NCBI GenBank assembly: GCA_002342585.1
Contig: DDQG01000005.1
Coordinates: forward strand, 1-59,559
Length of the DNA: 59,559 bases
DNA from: Prevotellaceae bacterium UBA2448
GTDB lineage: Bacteria > Bacteroidota > Bacteroidia > Bacteroidales > Bacteroidaceae
Direction of reading: 5' to 3'
This document shows positions 34,981 through 42,746 of this stretch, piece after piece (position 1 is the stretch's first letter; each line of letters starts with the position of its first letter). The notes beneath the pieces are model-generated. The model was not told the DNA's origin, searched no databases, and was given only the letters and a program-made list of their open reading frames with translations. A program made the position numbers and the translations under genes.

Positions 34981-36144
34981 TTAACTCCCCTTTTTTAATA
35001 TTTTAATCATTTCCTCGGCAGCTCGTTTTGATGCTCCGGGACCACCTAGTATTCGGTTCATTTCTTCGTAGTCTTCCAGCATCTGCTGTCGTCTGTTGCC
35101 ACCAGGCAAAATCTCCTTCAGACAGCGTTCTGTGTTCTCCTCAGTCATTCCGTCGGCTACCAGTTCTGTCACAATTTCCTTGCCTGCTACAAGGTTCACC
35201 AGCGAGATAAATGGCACATGAATGATGAACTTCCTGACAAAAGACACAAGCCGTCCCATTCTCATGTAGTAGCACACTACCTGTGGCACCCTCAGAATGG
35301 CAGTTTCCAGAGTTGCAGTACCTGAAGTTACGAGAGCAGCTGTGGCACTTCGCAGAATACTGTATGTCTGTCCGAATCGCACTTCCGCATCAATGCCTTC
35401 AGGCATGAACTGCTTGTAGTAATCCAGTTCTATGTTTGGAGCCCCTGCAATCACCAGTTTATAGTCTCCGCAACGGCTTGCAGCACTAAGCATCTTGCTT
35501 AGATTATCCTTGATTTCCTGCCGTCTCGAACCTGCCAGAATGGCAATTACTGGCTTCCCGCCATCCAGCTCATCCTGCCCATTAGCCCCATTTCGCCCAT
35601 TCAGTCCGTTCAGCCCATCTTGCCCATTCTCCCCCTCCTTAAATATCGCATCCACACAAGGATTTCCCACATAATGGATAGGGTAGTTGCGTTTTGCAAA
35701 CCACTCTACTTCGAAAGGCAGGATAGAGAACAACTCATCCACGTCTCTTCTTATATCCTTGATTCTGTGTTCCTTCCAAGCCCATATCTTTGGACTTATA
35801 TAGTAGAACACAGGACAAATGCCTTGCTTGTGAACGAAATTGGCTATTTTCAGGTTGAATCCGGGATAGTCTATCAGTATTACCACATCGGGTTTCCACT
35901 CCATTATGTCCTGCTTGCAAAGAGCCATATTCCGCATGATAGTGCGGAGGTGGAGCAACACAGGAATGATTCCCATGTATGCCATTTCCTTATAGTGCTT
36001 CAGCAGAGTTCCGCCCACAGCCAGCATCTTCTCACCGCCAATGAAACGGAAGTCAGCCTCCGCATCTTGTGCCTTGAGTACCAGCATCAGATTGCTTCCG
36101 TGCAAATCGCCCGATGCCTCGCCAGCTATCAGATAATACCTCAT
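34981..36144 (-). CDS. lpxB: Lipid-A-disaccharide synthase LpxB with an in-frame repeat insertion
   Basis: Joins UDP-2,3-diacylglucosamine with lipid X to form the lipid A disaccharide at the inner membrane. The 387-residue protein begins MRYYLIAGEASGDLHGS, has GNPCVDAIF, the donor-site motif LAGSRRQEI, and ATLVTSGTATLE. I chose ATG 36144 over 36204 for the family start. Between DAIF and the GSR motif is an insertion of about 25 residues of (N/D)Gx triplets, encoded by a 9-bp tandem repeat at 35561-35635. Confidence 0.93.
   Translation of the reverse strand: MRYYLIAGEASGDLHGSNLMLVLKAQDAEADFRFIGGEKMLAVGGTLLKHYKEMAYMGIIPVLLHLRTIMRNMALCKQDIMEWKPDVVILIDYPGFNLKIANFVHKQGICPVFYYISPKIWAWKEHRIKDIRRDVDELFSILPFEVEWFAKRNYPIHYVGNPCVDAIFKEGENGQDGLNGLNGRNGANGQDELDGGKPVIAILAGSRRQEIKDNLSKMLSAASRCGDYKLVIAGAPNIELDYYKQFMPEGIDAEVRFGQTYSILRSATAALVTSGTATLETAILRVPQVVCYYMRMGRLVSFVRKFIIHVPFISLVNLVAGKEIVTELVADGMTEENTERCLKEILPGGNRRQQMLEDYEEMNRILGGPGASKRAAEEMIKILKKGS
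35561..35635 (-). repeat. 9-bp tandem repeat inside lpxB
   Basis: On the minus strand about eight degenerate copies of AATGGGCNN-type 9-mers encode Asn/Asp-Gly-x triplets. The period is a multiple of three, so length changes would keep the frame. Confidence 0.85.
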
Positions 36145-36172
36145 TAATTTGCCTTTTTTCTTTCTCGTGTTC

Positions 36173-36189
36173 GACGGTTCCGCCGTCGG
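36173..36189. repeat. Intergenic hairpin of the CGACGG family
   Basis: CGACGG (36173-36178) and CCGTCG (36184-36189) around TTCCG, in the gap between surE and lpxB. Related to the hairpin at 34654-34674. Confidence 0.55.
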
Positions 36190-36200
36190 ATTATCAATTA

Positions 36201-36968
36201 TCAATTGTCAATTTTCAACTCCTCCAACCTTTGGAAAGCGCTATAGGCAGTAGAATCCAACTGTATTGGAGTTATAGCCACATATCCGTGCTCGTAAGCC
36301 CAAGTGTCTGTTGTTTCGTCGTGAGGGTCGATAGGAGCGTAATAGCCTGCAATCCAGTAATATTTCCAGTTGTGTGGGTGAACCATCTCCTGCCATTCGT
36401 CGTGCCAGTCGCCCATACCCATCTTTGCAATTTTTATCCCCTTGAACTCATCGCGTGGAGGAGTGTTCACATTCAGACAAACACCCTCAGGCAGACCTTC
36501 TCTGAGGAGGTATTCCACGATTCGTTCCACTACTGGTCTCATAGCTTCGAAATTGGCATCTTCGTCCAGATAACCGCTTGAAATGGCAGCAGAAGGCACA
36601 TATTTTATACAGCCCTCGATAGCCACACTCATCGTGCCGGAGTAGTGAGCATTTATGGCACAGTTATTTCCGTGATTGATGCCTCCCAGCACAATGTCGG
36701 GACGGCGGGGTAGGAGCACCTCGAAAGCCATCTTCACGCAGTCGATAGGTGTTCCGCTACACGACCAGATGGTCACTCCATCTTCCTCCTTTATCAGTTT
36801 GTTTCTCACGGGAGTGTGCGAACTGATCGACATAGAGGCTCCGCTTCGGGCTCCGTTGGGAGCCACCACAAACACATCGCCAAACTTCTTCACCATGTCT
36901 ATTAGGGCATAGAGTCCCTTTGCCTGCACACCATCGTCGTTACTTATCAATATTAGTGGACGTTCCAT
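36201..36968 (-). CDS. surE: 5'-nucleotidase SurE
   Basis: A 255-residue metal-dependent nucleoside monophosphate phosphatase. Metal ligands and family motifs are visible: ILISNDDGVQAKGL near the start, NGARSGASMSI, and GGINHGNNCAINAHYSGTMSVAIEG. The ATG at 36968 is preferred over 37040 because a promoter box at 36987-36995 lies inside the longer frame. It precedes lpxB by 56 bp in an apparent operon. Confidence 0.93.
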   Translation of the reverse strand: MERPLILISNDDGVQAKGLYALIDMVKKFGDVFVVAPNGARSGASMSISSHTPVRNKLIKEEDGVTIWSCSGTPIDCVKMAFEVLLPRRPDIVLGGINHGNNCAINAHYSGTMSVAIEGCIKYVPSAAISSGYLDEDANFEAMRPVVERIVEYLLREGLPEGVCLNVNTPPRDEFKGIKIAKMGMGDWHDEWQEMVHPHNWKYYWIAGYYAPIDPHDETTDTWAYEHGYVAITPIQLDSTAYSAFQRLEELKIDN

Positions 36969-36986
36969 TTTCTTTCTAATTTGAAC

Positions 36987-36995
36987 GCAAAAGTA
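36987..36995 (-). promoter_or_regulatory. Promoter -7 box for surE-lpxB
   Basis: TACTTTTGC on the minus strand, about 19 nt before the surE ATG. Confidence 0.5.
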
Positions 36996-37077
36996 CATAA
37001 AAATATCAAAGAAAACAGCACAGAGGATAAAAAAACGCATTAGTAGGGGAGTAAAAATAAAATTTTCGCCATTTTAT

Positions 37078-37109
37078 TTTGTAGTTCGCTCCATTTGCAC
37101 TACCTTTGC
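37078..37109 (+). promoter_or_regulatory. Promoter for tRNA-Gln
   Basis: TTTG at 37078-37081 and TACCTTTGC at 37101-37109, 19-base spacer, closely matching the tRNA-Pro promoter. Confidence 0.75.
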
Positions 37110-37162
37110 ACCGCAATTCAGGGGAGTTGCACTCGTAAGCCGCTTTTTAGGCATACAAAAAT

Positions 37163-37234
37163 TGGGATATGGTGTAATTGGCAACACAACAGATTCTGGT
37201 CCTGTTATTCCTGGTTCGAGCCCGGGTATCCCAA
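37163..37234 (+). tRNA. tRNA-Gln (anticodon CTG)
   Basis: A 72-nt cloverleaf: acceptor TGGGATA/TATCCCA, anticodon loop TTCTGGT in a stem ACAGA/CCTGT with one mismatch next to the loop, T-arm GGTTCGAGCCC, discriminator A. CCA is not encoded. A strong terminator follows. Confidence 0.92.
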
Positions 37235-37238
37235 CTGA

Positions 37239-37279
37239 AAGAAACAGACTTCAAGCATTTGAAGCCTGTTTCTTTTTTG
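37239..37279 (+). terminator. Terminator of tRNA-Gln
   Basis: AAGAAACAG and CTTCAA pair with TTGAAG and CTGTTTCTT (37239-37274, one mismatch), ending in a T-run. Confidence 0.85.
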
Positions 37280-37417
37280 TTATCAAGAACGCCGATGGCC
37301 TCGCGAGCGGAAAGCGAGAACGAAGTGGCAATTCGAGAATTAGAGACATCTTTTTTCTTCCTCGCACAAATTTCTTTTCTTCCTCGTACATTTTTCTTTT
37401 TCTACGCCTACAAATCT

Positions 37418-37478
37418 ATGTTCATAACTTGTGAACACATGTTCATAAGCCTTGAACATAAGTTCATAAGTCATGAAT
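37418..37478. repeat. Three palindromes centred 21 bp apart
   Basis: TGTTCA...TGAACA (37419-37437), TGTTCA...TGAACA (37440-37458) and TTCAT...ATGAA (37463-37477) have centres at 37428, 37449 and 37470. They lie downstream of the GH35 stop codon. The rest of the gap after the tRNA terminator holds only pyrimidine-rich repeats (TTCTTCCTCG twice at 37354-37387). Confidence 0.8.
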
Positions 37479-37514
37479 ATAAGATACTAAGCATTGTGGA
37501 CATAAATATAAGAT

Positions 37515-39551
37515 TTAGAAATATGCTACTTCTACCTTCTTTATACTTTCCCCAGGAGTTTTGTCTGCTTCACGAGGCATGTAGATTGGAGCATTTGCTT
37601 GCCAAGGCATGATACGCAGTTCCAATTCTGTACAGTCTTTAGGCAGACGCCAGAGACCTAAGAGAAATGGACGTCCATACTGGAAGTTGTCTGCAATGAG
37701 TTTTCCGTTTGCATAGAGTCGGGCACAGTCTCCCTGGTATGTGATACTAAGAAGATTTTTCCCATTTGCAATAGCTGCACCTGGAACTGTAATTTTATAT
37801 ACGGCTGCAGTCTGCCAATCTTCTTCACTTGGTGCTTCAGCAACCTTTGCCTTACCCTTTACTATTGTGCGAAGTGCGCCCGCTTCCTTTTGCTTAACAC
37901 AAGTGGCTTTGAATCCCATATCTTCGTGAGCAATAGCAGGGAGTCCGAACATTTCTGCCTCTTGCTGTGTAAGCAGATAGATATTCTCGTAAACAGGTTT
38001 TTCTAAGCCCTTTGGTTTTACGTTCTTCAGAGTCTTGCCATTTTGCATTACGATAGTAGAAGGAATGCCATTCACCTGCATCATATAAATCTTTCCGTCA
38101 CGTTTTGCTACGATTTGGGCTGTGGCATACTTAATTCCGTCGATATTGATTGGGAAAATTGCCATTGTTCCAGCAGGAATAGTCAGTTTCGGAAGTGTCA
38201 CTCCACAGGCAGCCAATTGAATATTCTTCTTTGCTGAGAGGTTCTGCAGACGTTCGTAGTTGTTTACGAAGATAAATCCGCAACCATCCTTCGAACGGTA
38301 AGACCAACGCAGTTCTGTGTCGTCACCTTTCTTCAAGTCCTGTTTAGAAGGGAATGTAGCCTCCATCGGAGCAAGCTGTTCTGCATAGTCCTTCATAAAT
38401 ATGTGGAGCGGACGCAAACGATAATACTGAGGGTATGTCTGTCCGAATTCTCCAAGTGGACACTGGAAATCGTAGGTCTTTACTGGTAGGTCGTTGTTTG
38501 CTGTACCAAGAGTGCGTTGCGTCTCGTTCAGAGTGATGCCTGTCTGACTCTCAGGATTAGTACCTCCGTGATACATGTAGTATCCTAAGAGGTTGGAACC
38601 AGAACCCAGTTTTACGACAGCAAGTGAATAGCAGTCGTCTGCATAGATATACGGACGACGATGATATGCTGTAACCATACCGCCACCCAACTCACAGGTG
38701 AAATAAGGATAATCCTCGTCACCTTTGTTTACCTTTTCCTCCTGCTTCCCCAAAAGGTCAGTACCGATAGCAGTCGAACTGCGGAAACCTTTAAAGTTAA
38801 ATGCCTTGTAGTAGTTGCCGCATGTTTCGCTTAACTCTTTATCCCAGAAGCCATCGGCATAGTCGCCATAGAGTGGAATCATCTCTCCGAACGGAACAGG
38901 CTTAGACAGTTGTGGCCAACCGGTACGAGTATAGAACGGTAGGTCGAAACCTATCTTAAGTGCAATCTTTTTAAGTGCCATAAGATAATCGCCCGAACCA
39001 CGATATTCGTTATCGAACTGACAGGCAAGCAGCGGTCCGCCGTCTTTCCATTGCAGTCCTATAGTCTGCGAAAAAATCTGACGATAGAGTTTATCTACGT
39101 AAGAAAGGAACGTCTTGTCGAGTGAGCGCAATTTGCAGCCCTTATGAAACATCCAGTCCGGAATACCACCATTACGCACTTCACCATGACAGAACGGACC
39201 GATGCGCAGGATTACAGGCATCTCTTCGTTCTTGCATACTTCAAGGAAACGTCGTAAGTCACGCTGTCCGCTCCAGTTGAACACTCCTTCCTGTTCTTCT
39301 ACATGGTTCCAGAATACATAAGTGGCGATAACCGTTACCCCGCCTTCTTTCATCTTGTGCACTTCCTCAGCCCATTCATCCGCAGGAATACGGGAATAAT
39401 GTATTTCACCCATAACAGGACATACACGTTTGCCATTCATAATAAGGCTATGACGGTCCCAAGTAACCTCAGGAGTATTCATTGCCATAACGTTTGCTGA
39501 GCCACCTATTAAAGTTGTTGCCAACAAGAAAGAAAAGGTTAGTTTTTTCAT
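37515..39551 (-). CDS. Beta-galactosidase, GH35 family, exported
   Basis: A 678-residue glycoside hydrolase with a signal peptide (MKKLTFSFLLATTLIGGSANVMA). It removes terminal beta-galactose from glycans in the periplasm or outside the cell. The GH35 signatures are visible: GEIHYSRIP, the acid/base region QFDNEY (its Glu conserved), and the nucleophile region TCELGGGM. C-terminal beta-sandwich domains occupy the last 250 residues. No SusC/SusD genes are nearby, so it is not part of a visible utilisation locus. A promoter lies at 39572-39580. Confidence 0.9.
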   Translation of the reverse strand: MKKLTFSFLLATTLIGGSANVMAMNTPEVTWDRHSLIMNGKRVCPVMGEIHYSRIPADEWAEEVHKMKEGGVTVIATYVFWNHVEEQEGVFNWSGQRDLRRFLEVCKNEEMPVILRIGPFCHGEVRNGGIPDWMFHKGCKLRSLDKTFLSYVDKLYRQIFSQTIGLQWKDGGPLLACQFDNEYRGSGDYLMALKKIALKIGFDLPFYTRTGWPQLSKPVPFGEMIPLYGDYADGFWDKELSETCGNYYKAFNFKGFRSSTAIGTDLLGKQEEKVNKGDEDYPYFTCELGGGMVTAYHRRPYIYADDCYSLAVVKLGSGSNLLGYYMYHGGTNPESQTGITLNETQRTLGTANNDLPVKTYDFQCPLGEFGQTYPQYYRLRPLHIFMKDYAEQLAPMEATFPSKQDLKKGDDTELRWSYRSKDGCGFIFVNNYERLQNLSAKKNIQLAACGVTLPKLTIPAGTMAIFPINIDGIKYATAQIVAKRDGKIYMMQVNGIPSTIVMQNGKTLKNVKPKGLEKPVYENIYLLTQQEAEMFGLPAIAHEDMGFKATCVKQKEAGALRTIVKGKAKVAEAPSEEDWQTAAVYKITVPGAAIANGKNLLSITYQGDCARLYANGKLIADNFQYGRPFLLGLWRLPKDCTELELRIMPWQANAPIYMPREADKTPGESIKKVEVAYF

Positions 39552-39571
39552 TGCTTATTAAATTTATATCT

Positions 39572-39580
39572 GCAAATGTA
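39572..39580 (-). promoter_or_regulatory. Promoter -7 box for the GH35 gene
   Basis: TACATTTGC on the minus strand, about 20 nt before the ATG at 39551. Confidence 0.6.
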
Positions 39581-39654
39581 AAGGTATTTGTTTGGAATGA
39601 AGATATATTTTCAGGAAAAAAAGATGTACAATATTATTGTGTGCCTAAAAACGC

Positions 39655-39690
39655 AAACAAGGAAGCATTCGGTTGAGTGCTTCCTTGTTT
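39655..39690 (-). terminator. Terminator of the structured RNA gene
   Basis: Thirteen-base arms (39655-39667 and 39678-39690, containing AAGGAAGCA and its complement) around a 10-nt loop, with a T-rich tail on the minus strand. Confidence 0.75.
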
Positions 39691-39938
39691 TGTATAGAGA
39701 GGGTCGGGGAGGAGATGTGATGAAACTCCGAGTATGATAAGATTTGAGTGCTACTTTAACCTTTGTAATCCACCGACTCGAAGAGTTACCGTTTCTGCCG
39801 AAACTCCAGGCTCGAAGACCTGGCGACAGTGGCGTGGCCCGCCATTGGTTAAATGCGTTCTCGGTTTTCAGTAATAATTTGATGAGTATCCCGATCTATC
39901 CTTGATCCCCGACTCTTAGTATTTCAATGTTCGATTGT
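39691..39938 (-). ncRNA. Probable structured small RNA of about 250 nt
   Basis: Between a complete promoter (39945-39977) and a terminator (39655-39690) on the minus strand lies a segment without coding sense that folds well by eye. Paired regions (plus-strand coordinates): 39704-39710 with 39906-39912; 39722-39728 with 39884-39890; 39755-39761 with 39847-39853 (TTTAACC/GGTTAAA); then four short hairpins: 39776-39786, 39791-39804 (GTTTC/GAAAC), 39806-39823 (CCAGG/CCTGG) and 39830-39844 (TGGCG/CGCCA). The layout fits a free-standing regulatory RNA. The Bacteroidales-1 RNA motif, known for a Bacteroidetes promoter and terminator but of unknown function, is my first candidate family; 6S RNA is a second. 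Neither was tested. Confidence 0.65.
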
Positions 39939-39944
39939 TCACTT

Positions 39945-39977
39945 GCAAATGTATAGGATTTATTTATTACCTCCAAA
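39945..39977 (-). promoter_or_regulatory. Promoter of the structured RNA gene
   Basis: On the minus strand TTTG (39974-39977) is followed after 20 bases by TACATTTGC (39945-39953). It lies just after the stop codon of the barrel gene and serves no protein gene. Confidence 0.75.
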
Positions 39978-39992
39978 TATTTTTGAACTTTT

Positions 39993-40712
39993 TTATTTGC
40001 GAACGCAATTTTTTGTCTTAATTAGGTCGAAAAGATAGGTCAATTTGATTTGTATAGTTTGATTTGCAGACCTTGAGAAGTATCCTTTCTTACTATTGTC
40101 GTATCCGTCGCCAAGTCCATAATAGTAGCGTCCATCGACGATAAAATGTCCTATGCTGCTGGATATTTCTACACCAAGACCGGCTGCTATACCGTAGTCG
40201 AACTTGCGGTCTGGGGCGTGGTCGTATTGGTGAACGACATGTTGTGGACGGTTGCTGGTGTTCCAAGGGTCTCCACCGTAGTGGGCTTCGTCGCCAATGA
40301 GGAAACCGAACTGTGGACCTGCCATGAAGACGAATTTGAATCCGCGCAGTTCGCGACCCCATCCCATCTGCATAAGGATAGGTACTTCGATGTAGTGCAA
40401 ATCGCGAGAGTAGGTGTTGTTCGATCCGTCTTCAATCTTTTCTTTCCATCCCATGTTGTTGTAGTTTACTTCTGCCTGCACGCCGGCAATACAAGTAAAG
40501 TACTTTTCGCAGATGTATCGTGCTGTAAAACCAATGATGGGTGATTGCTTATAACTCTGTTTGATACTTGGAACGAAGTTGCGTCGGTTCATATTCCAAC
40601 CTATAGAGGCACCGATTGAGAAGTCATTACGGTGTGCACCTACTTGTGCCTGCAGGGCAGCAGGGAGAAGCAGGAGTGTCAGCAGGAGATATGTGCGCAA
40701 GAACTTACTCAT
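39993..40712 (-). CDS. PorT-like outer-membrane beta-barrel protein
   Basis: A 239-residue exported protein (signal peptide ending ALQAQ) with alternating beta-strands of the outer-membrane beta-barrel type (DFSIGASIGWNMNRRNF, GFKFVFMAGPQFGFLIGD, YGIAAGLGVEIS) and a C-terminal strand typical of barrels. In Bacteroidetes such proteins are often labelled PorT family; a role in type IX secretion is not implied by sequence alone. It is 18 bp after the PBP1-like gene in the same direction. Confidence 0.78.
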   Translation of the reverse strand: MSKFLRTYLLLTLLLLPAALQAQVGAHRNDFSIGASIGWNMNRRNFVPSIKQSYKQSPIIGFTARYICEKYFTCIAGVQAEVNYNNMGWKEKIEDGSNNTYSRDLHYIEVPILMQMGWGRELRGFKFVFMAGPQFGFLIGDEAHYGGDPWNTSNRPQHVVHQYDHAPDRKFDYGIAAGLGVEISSSIGHFIVDGRYYYGLGDGYDNSKKGYFSRSANQTIQIKLTYLFDLIKTKNCVRK

Positions 40713-40730
40713 TAGAATTTTCAGAGAGGT

Positions 40731-41879
40731 TTAGAATGTGCTGAGAATAACGTCTCCGGTATTCCTATAATATATAATGTAGGTAGCCTGGTTTGTAAAT
40801 CCGTTGCCTTCAGCTGTGCGTACGAAGTGCATTGGCAGCTGGAGCGAGTTGTAGTCGTGCTGCTGAATGCGAGTGAAAAATTTGTTACCGTAACGCTGAA
40901 TGGCTGTTAGGAAGAATGCGGAGATGTCGTGTCCCATTTCTCCGTAACGGGGATAGCTGCCGTACTGTTCGTGGTGGAAGTTGTTTGTGAAACGTTCCAT
41001 GAAGTTACGTGTGCGGGATGACAGGTTGTTGTTGTAGAAAGAAGTGAAGAAAGTAGCCTTGTACTTGTACATGGCGCTTTGGCTCTTCTTGGGGAAAGTC
41101 TGCCACTCTGGTGTTCCGATGAGTTGCAACTGATACTTGTCCAGAAGTTTCATGTCGTCAAGTTTCATGCAGAGCATATCGAAGAAATGTGCTGATGCAG
41201 AAGAAGGGACGAGGATGTTGTTGCGAGTAGAGTCGAGCATCTCTGTGAGTTTGTCGTCAAAGTCAGAGAAGTCAATATACTTATATGGAACAGCATTTTC
41301 CTGCAGGTGTTTTGTGAATCCTGCTGTGAAAGCTTCCTTCTGGTTGCGATCTTTCATATCTACGAAAAGGACATTTTCAGTGCTGTGGTGCTTTACGAAA
41401 CGTTTGAATACTTTTTCGTAGTGTGTGAAGTGCTGTGTGTTGCACTGGAATACGTATGGTTTTCCGTTAGCCAGATTCAGTGTGTTGGCAAATGGAACGA
41501 CGAGTGGAATGTGGTAGCTCTGTGCGAAGGTGGTGAGGGGAGCGATGTCGGCTCCGCGTCCCGGACCGATGATTACGTCAGCTTCTTTCAGGAATGGGTG
41601 CTGAACTACCGACTGAATCTTTGAGGCGGTGGCGCTGCCCTCGTCGAGAGCCTGCACGTAGATGTTTACTCCTGCCTTCTTCAACGAATCGACAGTCATA
41701 AGTATGCCCTCGTAGAAGTCGAGGGCTTTCTTTGATTCTGTGCTCTTTACGTTGTGGTCAAGGTCGAATGGCATGATGACAGCGACGTTGATTTTTTCTG
41801 TGTTGCAGACATACTCCTGAGCATTGGCAACGAATAGTGTTGCAATGAATAAAAGGTATGAAAATAGAATACGTTTCAT
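40731..41879 (-). CDS. PBP1-like periplasmic protein (amino-acid ABC substrate-binding fold)
   Basis: A 382-residue exported protein (signal peptide ending VANAQ). The body resembles type-1 receptor folds (INVAVIMPFDLDHN, DVIIGPGRGADIAPL, IPLVVPFANT). Related Bacteroidetes proteins usually carry a LysM domain; none is seen here. The ATG at 41879 is chosen over 41972 because only it gives a signal peptide and because a promoter box lies at 41900-41908. Ligand and role are unknown. Confidence 0.75.
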   Translation of the reverse strand: MKRILFSYLLFIATLFVANAQEYVCNTEKINVAVIMPFDLDHNVKSTESKKALDFYEGILMTVDSLKKAGVNIYVQALDEGSATASKIQSVVQHPFLKEADVIIGPGRGADIAPLTTFAQSYHIPLVVPFANTLNLANGKPYVFQCNTQHFTHYEKVFKRFVKHHSTENVLFVDMKDRNQKEAFTAGFTKHLQENAVPYKYIDFSDFDDKLTEMLDSTRNNILVPSSASAHFFDMLCMKLDDMKLLDKYQLQLIGTPEWQTFPKKSQSAMYKYKATFFTSFYNNNLSSRTRNFMERFTNNFHHEQYGSYPRYGEMGHDISAFFLTAIQRYGNKFFTRIQQHDYNSLQLPMHFVRTAEGNGFTNQATYIIYYRNTGDVILSTF

Positions 41880-41899
41880 GTTGTCTTTGTTATTTTCGT

Positions 41900-41930
41900 G
41901 CAAAATTACGAATAAGCGAGCAAAGTGCAA
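41900..41930 (-). promoter_or_regulatory. Promoter for the PBP1-like and barrel genes
   Basis: TAATTTTGC on the minus strand (41900-41908) with TTG at 41928-41930. Confidence 0.5.
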
Positions 41931-41961
41931 TATTATTAATTTAAAAATTAAAAAATCTTCG

Positions 41962-41970
41962 TATCTTCGC
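41962..41970 (+). promoter_or_regulatory. Promoter -7 box for the type B sorting-domain gene and uvrA
   Basis: TATCTTCGC lies 14 nt before the ATG at 41985, so the leader is very short. Confidence 0.55.
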
Positions 41971-41984
41971 ACCGAAATACCAAA

Positions 41985-42746
41985 ATGAAGATGAAACAGC
42001 TTATAACAATATCATTTTTCTGCCTTATGGCTGCAACTGCATGGGCACAGACCGTGGTGCCGAGTGCAGATCCTGTTGTGGAATACTATGCGAAGGAGGA
42101 CGGCTCGAAGAAATCTGTGTCGGGCGGTGATTCCTTCTCGGAAGAAGCTCCGCTGCATATCGACTGCAATTCGCAGATGACGAATACCAGTGGTTATACC
42201 ATTTATTACGAATGGCGCCTGAGTAAGATTGTGTCGGGACAGGAAAACCTGCTTGTGCGTAGAAACGACGAGAACACTTCGTTCGACATCAGCGAAACGG
42301 GTACTTATAGCGTGCGTTTCTCTTATACTTACGACTTGGGCGGAACGCCAGTCGATGTGGACGACCTTGACCCTATCACGTTTACCATTCCAGAGTCATC
42401 GCTTACTTGCCCTGACGGCATTTCTCCGAATGGCGATGGCAGGAACGATTATCTGTTCGTGACGTGTAAGTCGATTGTGAGGCTTGAGGCTGTTTTCTTC
42501 AACCGATGGGGAAAGAAAATAGCAAGCTGTAATCTGGCTCAGGCTCAAAACCATGAGCAGTCGAGCGGAAACAAACTCTGCATCTGGGACGGATATATTG
42601 GTGGAAAACCTGCAAAAGACGGCGTGTATTTCATTAACCTCGTAGGCGAGGGTAGCGACGGTGTTGCGTATAAGATAAAGAAGGCTATAAATGTGTTGAA
42701 GGGATATACTTCGGATGAAGAAACAGATGGAAACACAAACAACTAA
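41985..42746 (+). CDS. Secreted protein with a gliding-motility type (CHU_C) C-terminal domain
   Basis: A 253-residue exported protein (signal peptide ending AWAQ). The first 140 residues form a PKD-like beta-sandwich; the C-terminal 100 residues match the type B sorting domain of type IX secretion: CPDGISPNGDGRNDYLFV, FFNRWGKKI, and DGVYFINLVG. It predicts secretion to the cell surface by the type IX system. It overlaps the uvrA start by 32 bp, an unusual pairing of a surface protein with a repair gene. Confidence 0.82.
   Translation: MKMKQLITISFFCLMAATAWAQTVVPSADPVVEYYAKEDGSKKSVSGGDSFSEEAPLHIDCNSQMTNTSGYTIYYEWRLSKIVSGQENLLVRRNDENTSFDISETGTYSVRFSYTYDLGGTPVDVDDLDPITFTIPESSLTCPDGISPNGDGRNDYLFVTCKSIVRLEAVFFNRWGKKIASCNLAQAQNHEQSSGNKLCIWDGYIGGKPAKDGVYFINLVGEGSDGVAYKIKKAINVLKGYTSDEETDGNTNN

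Noticed and set aside
37162..37434. Open frame covering tRNA-Gln
   Set aside because: The frame runs through the tRNA and its terminator; no coding signal.
39810..39840. GCCACTG on the minus strand, resembling the B12-box of cobalamin riboswitches
   Set aside because: The other conserved parts are absent or on the opposite strand, and no B12-related gene follows.
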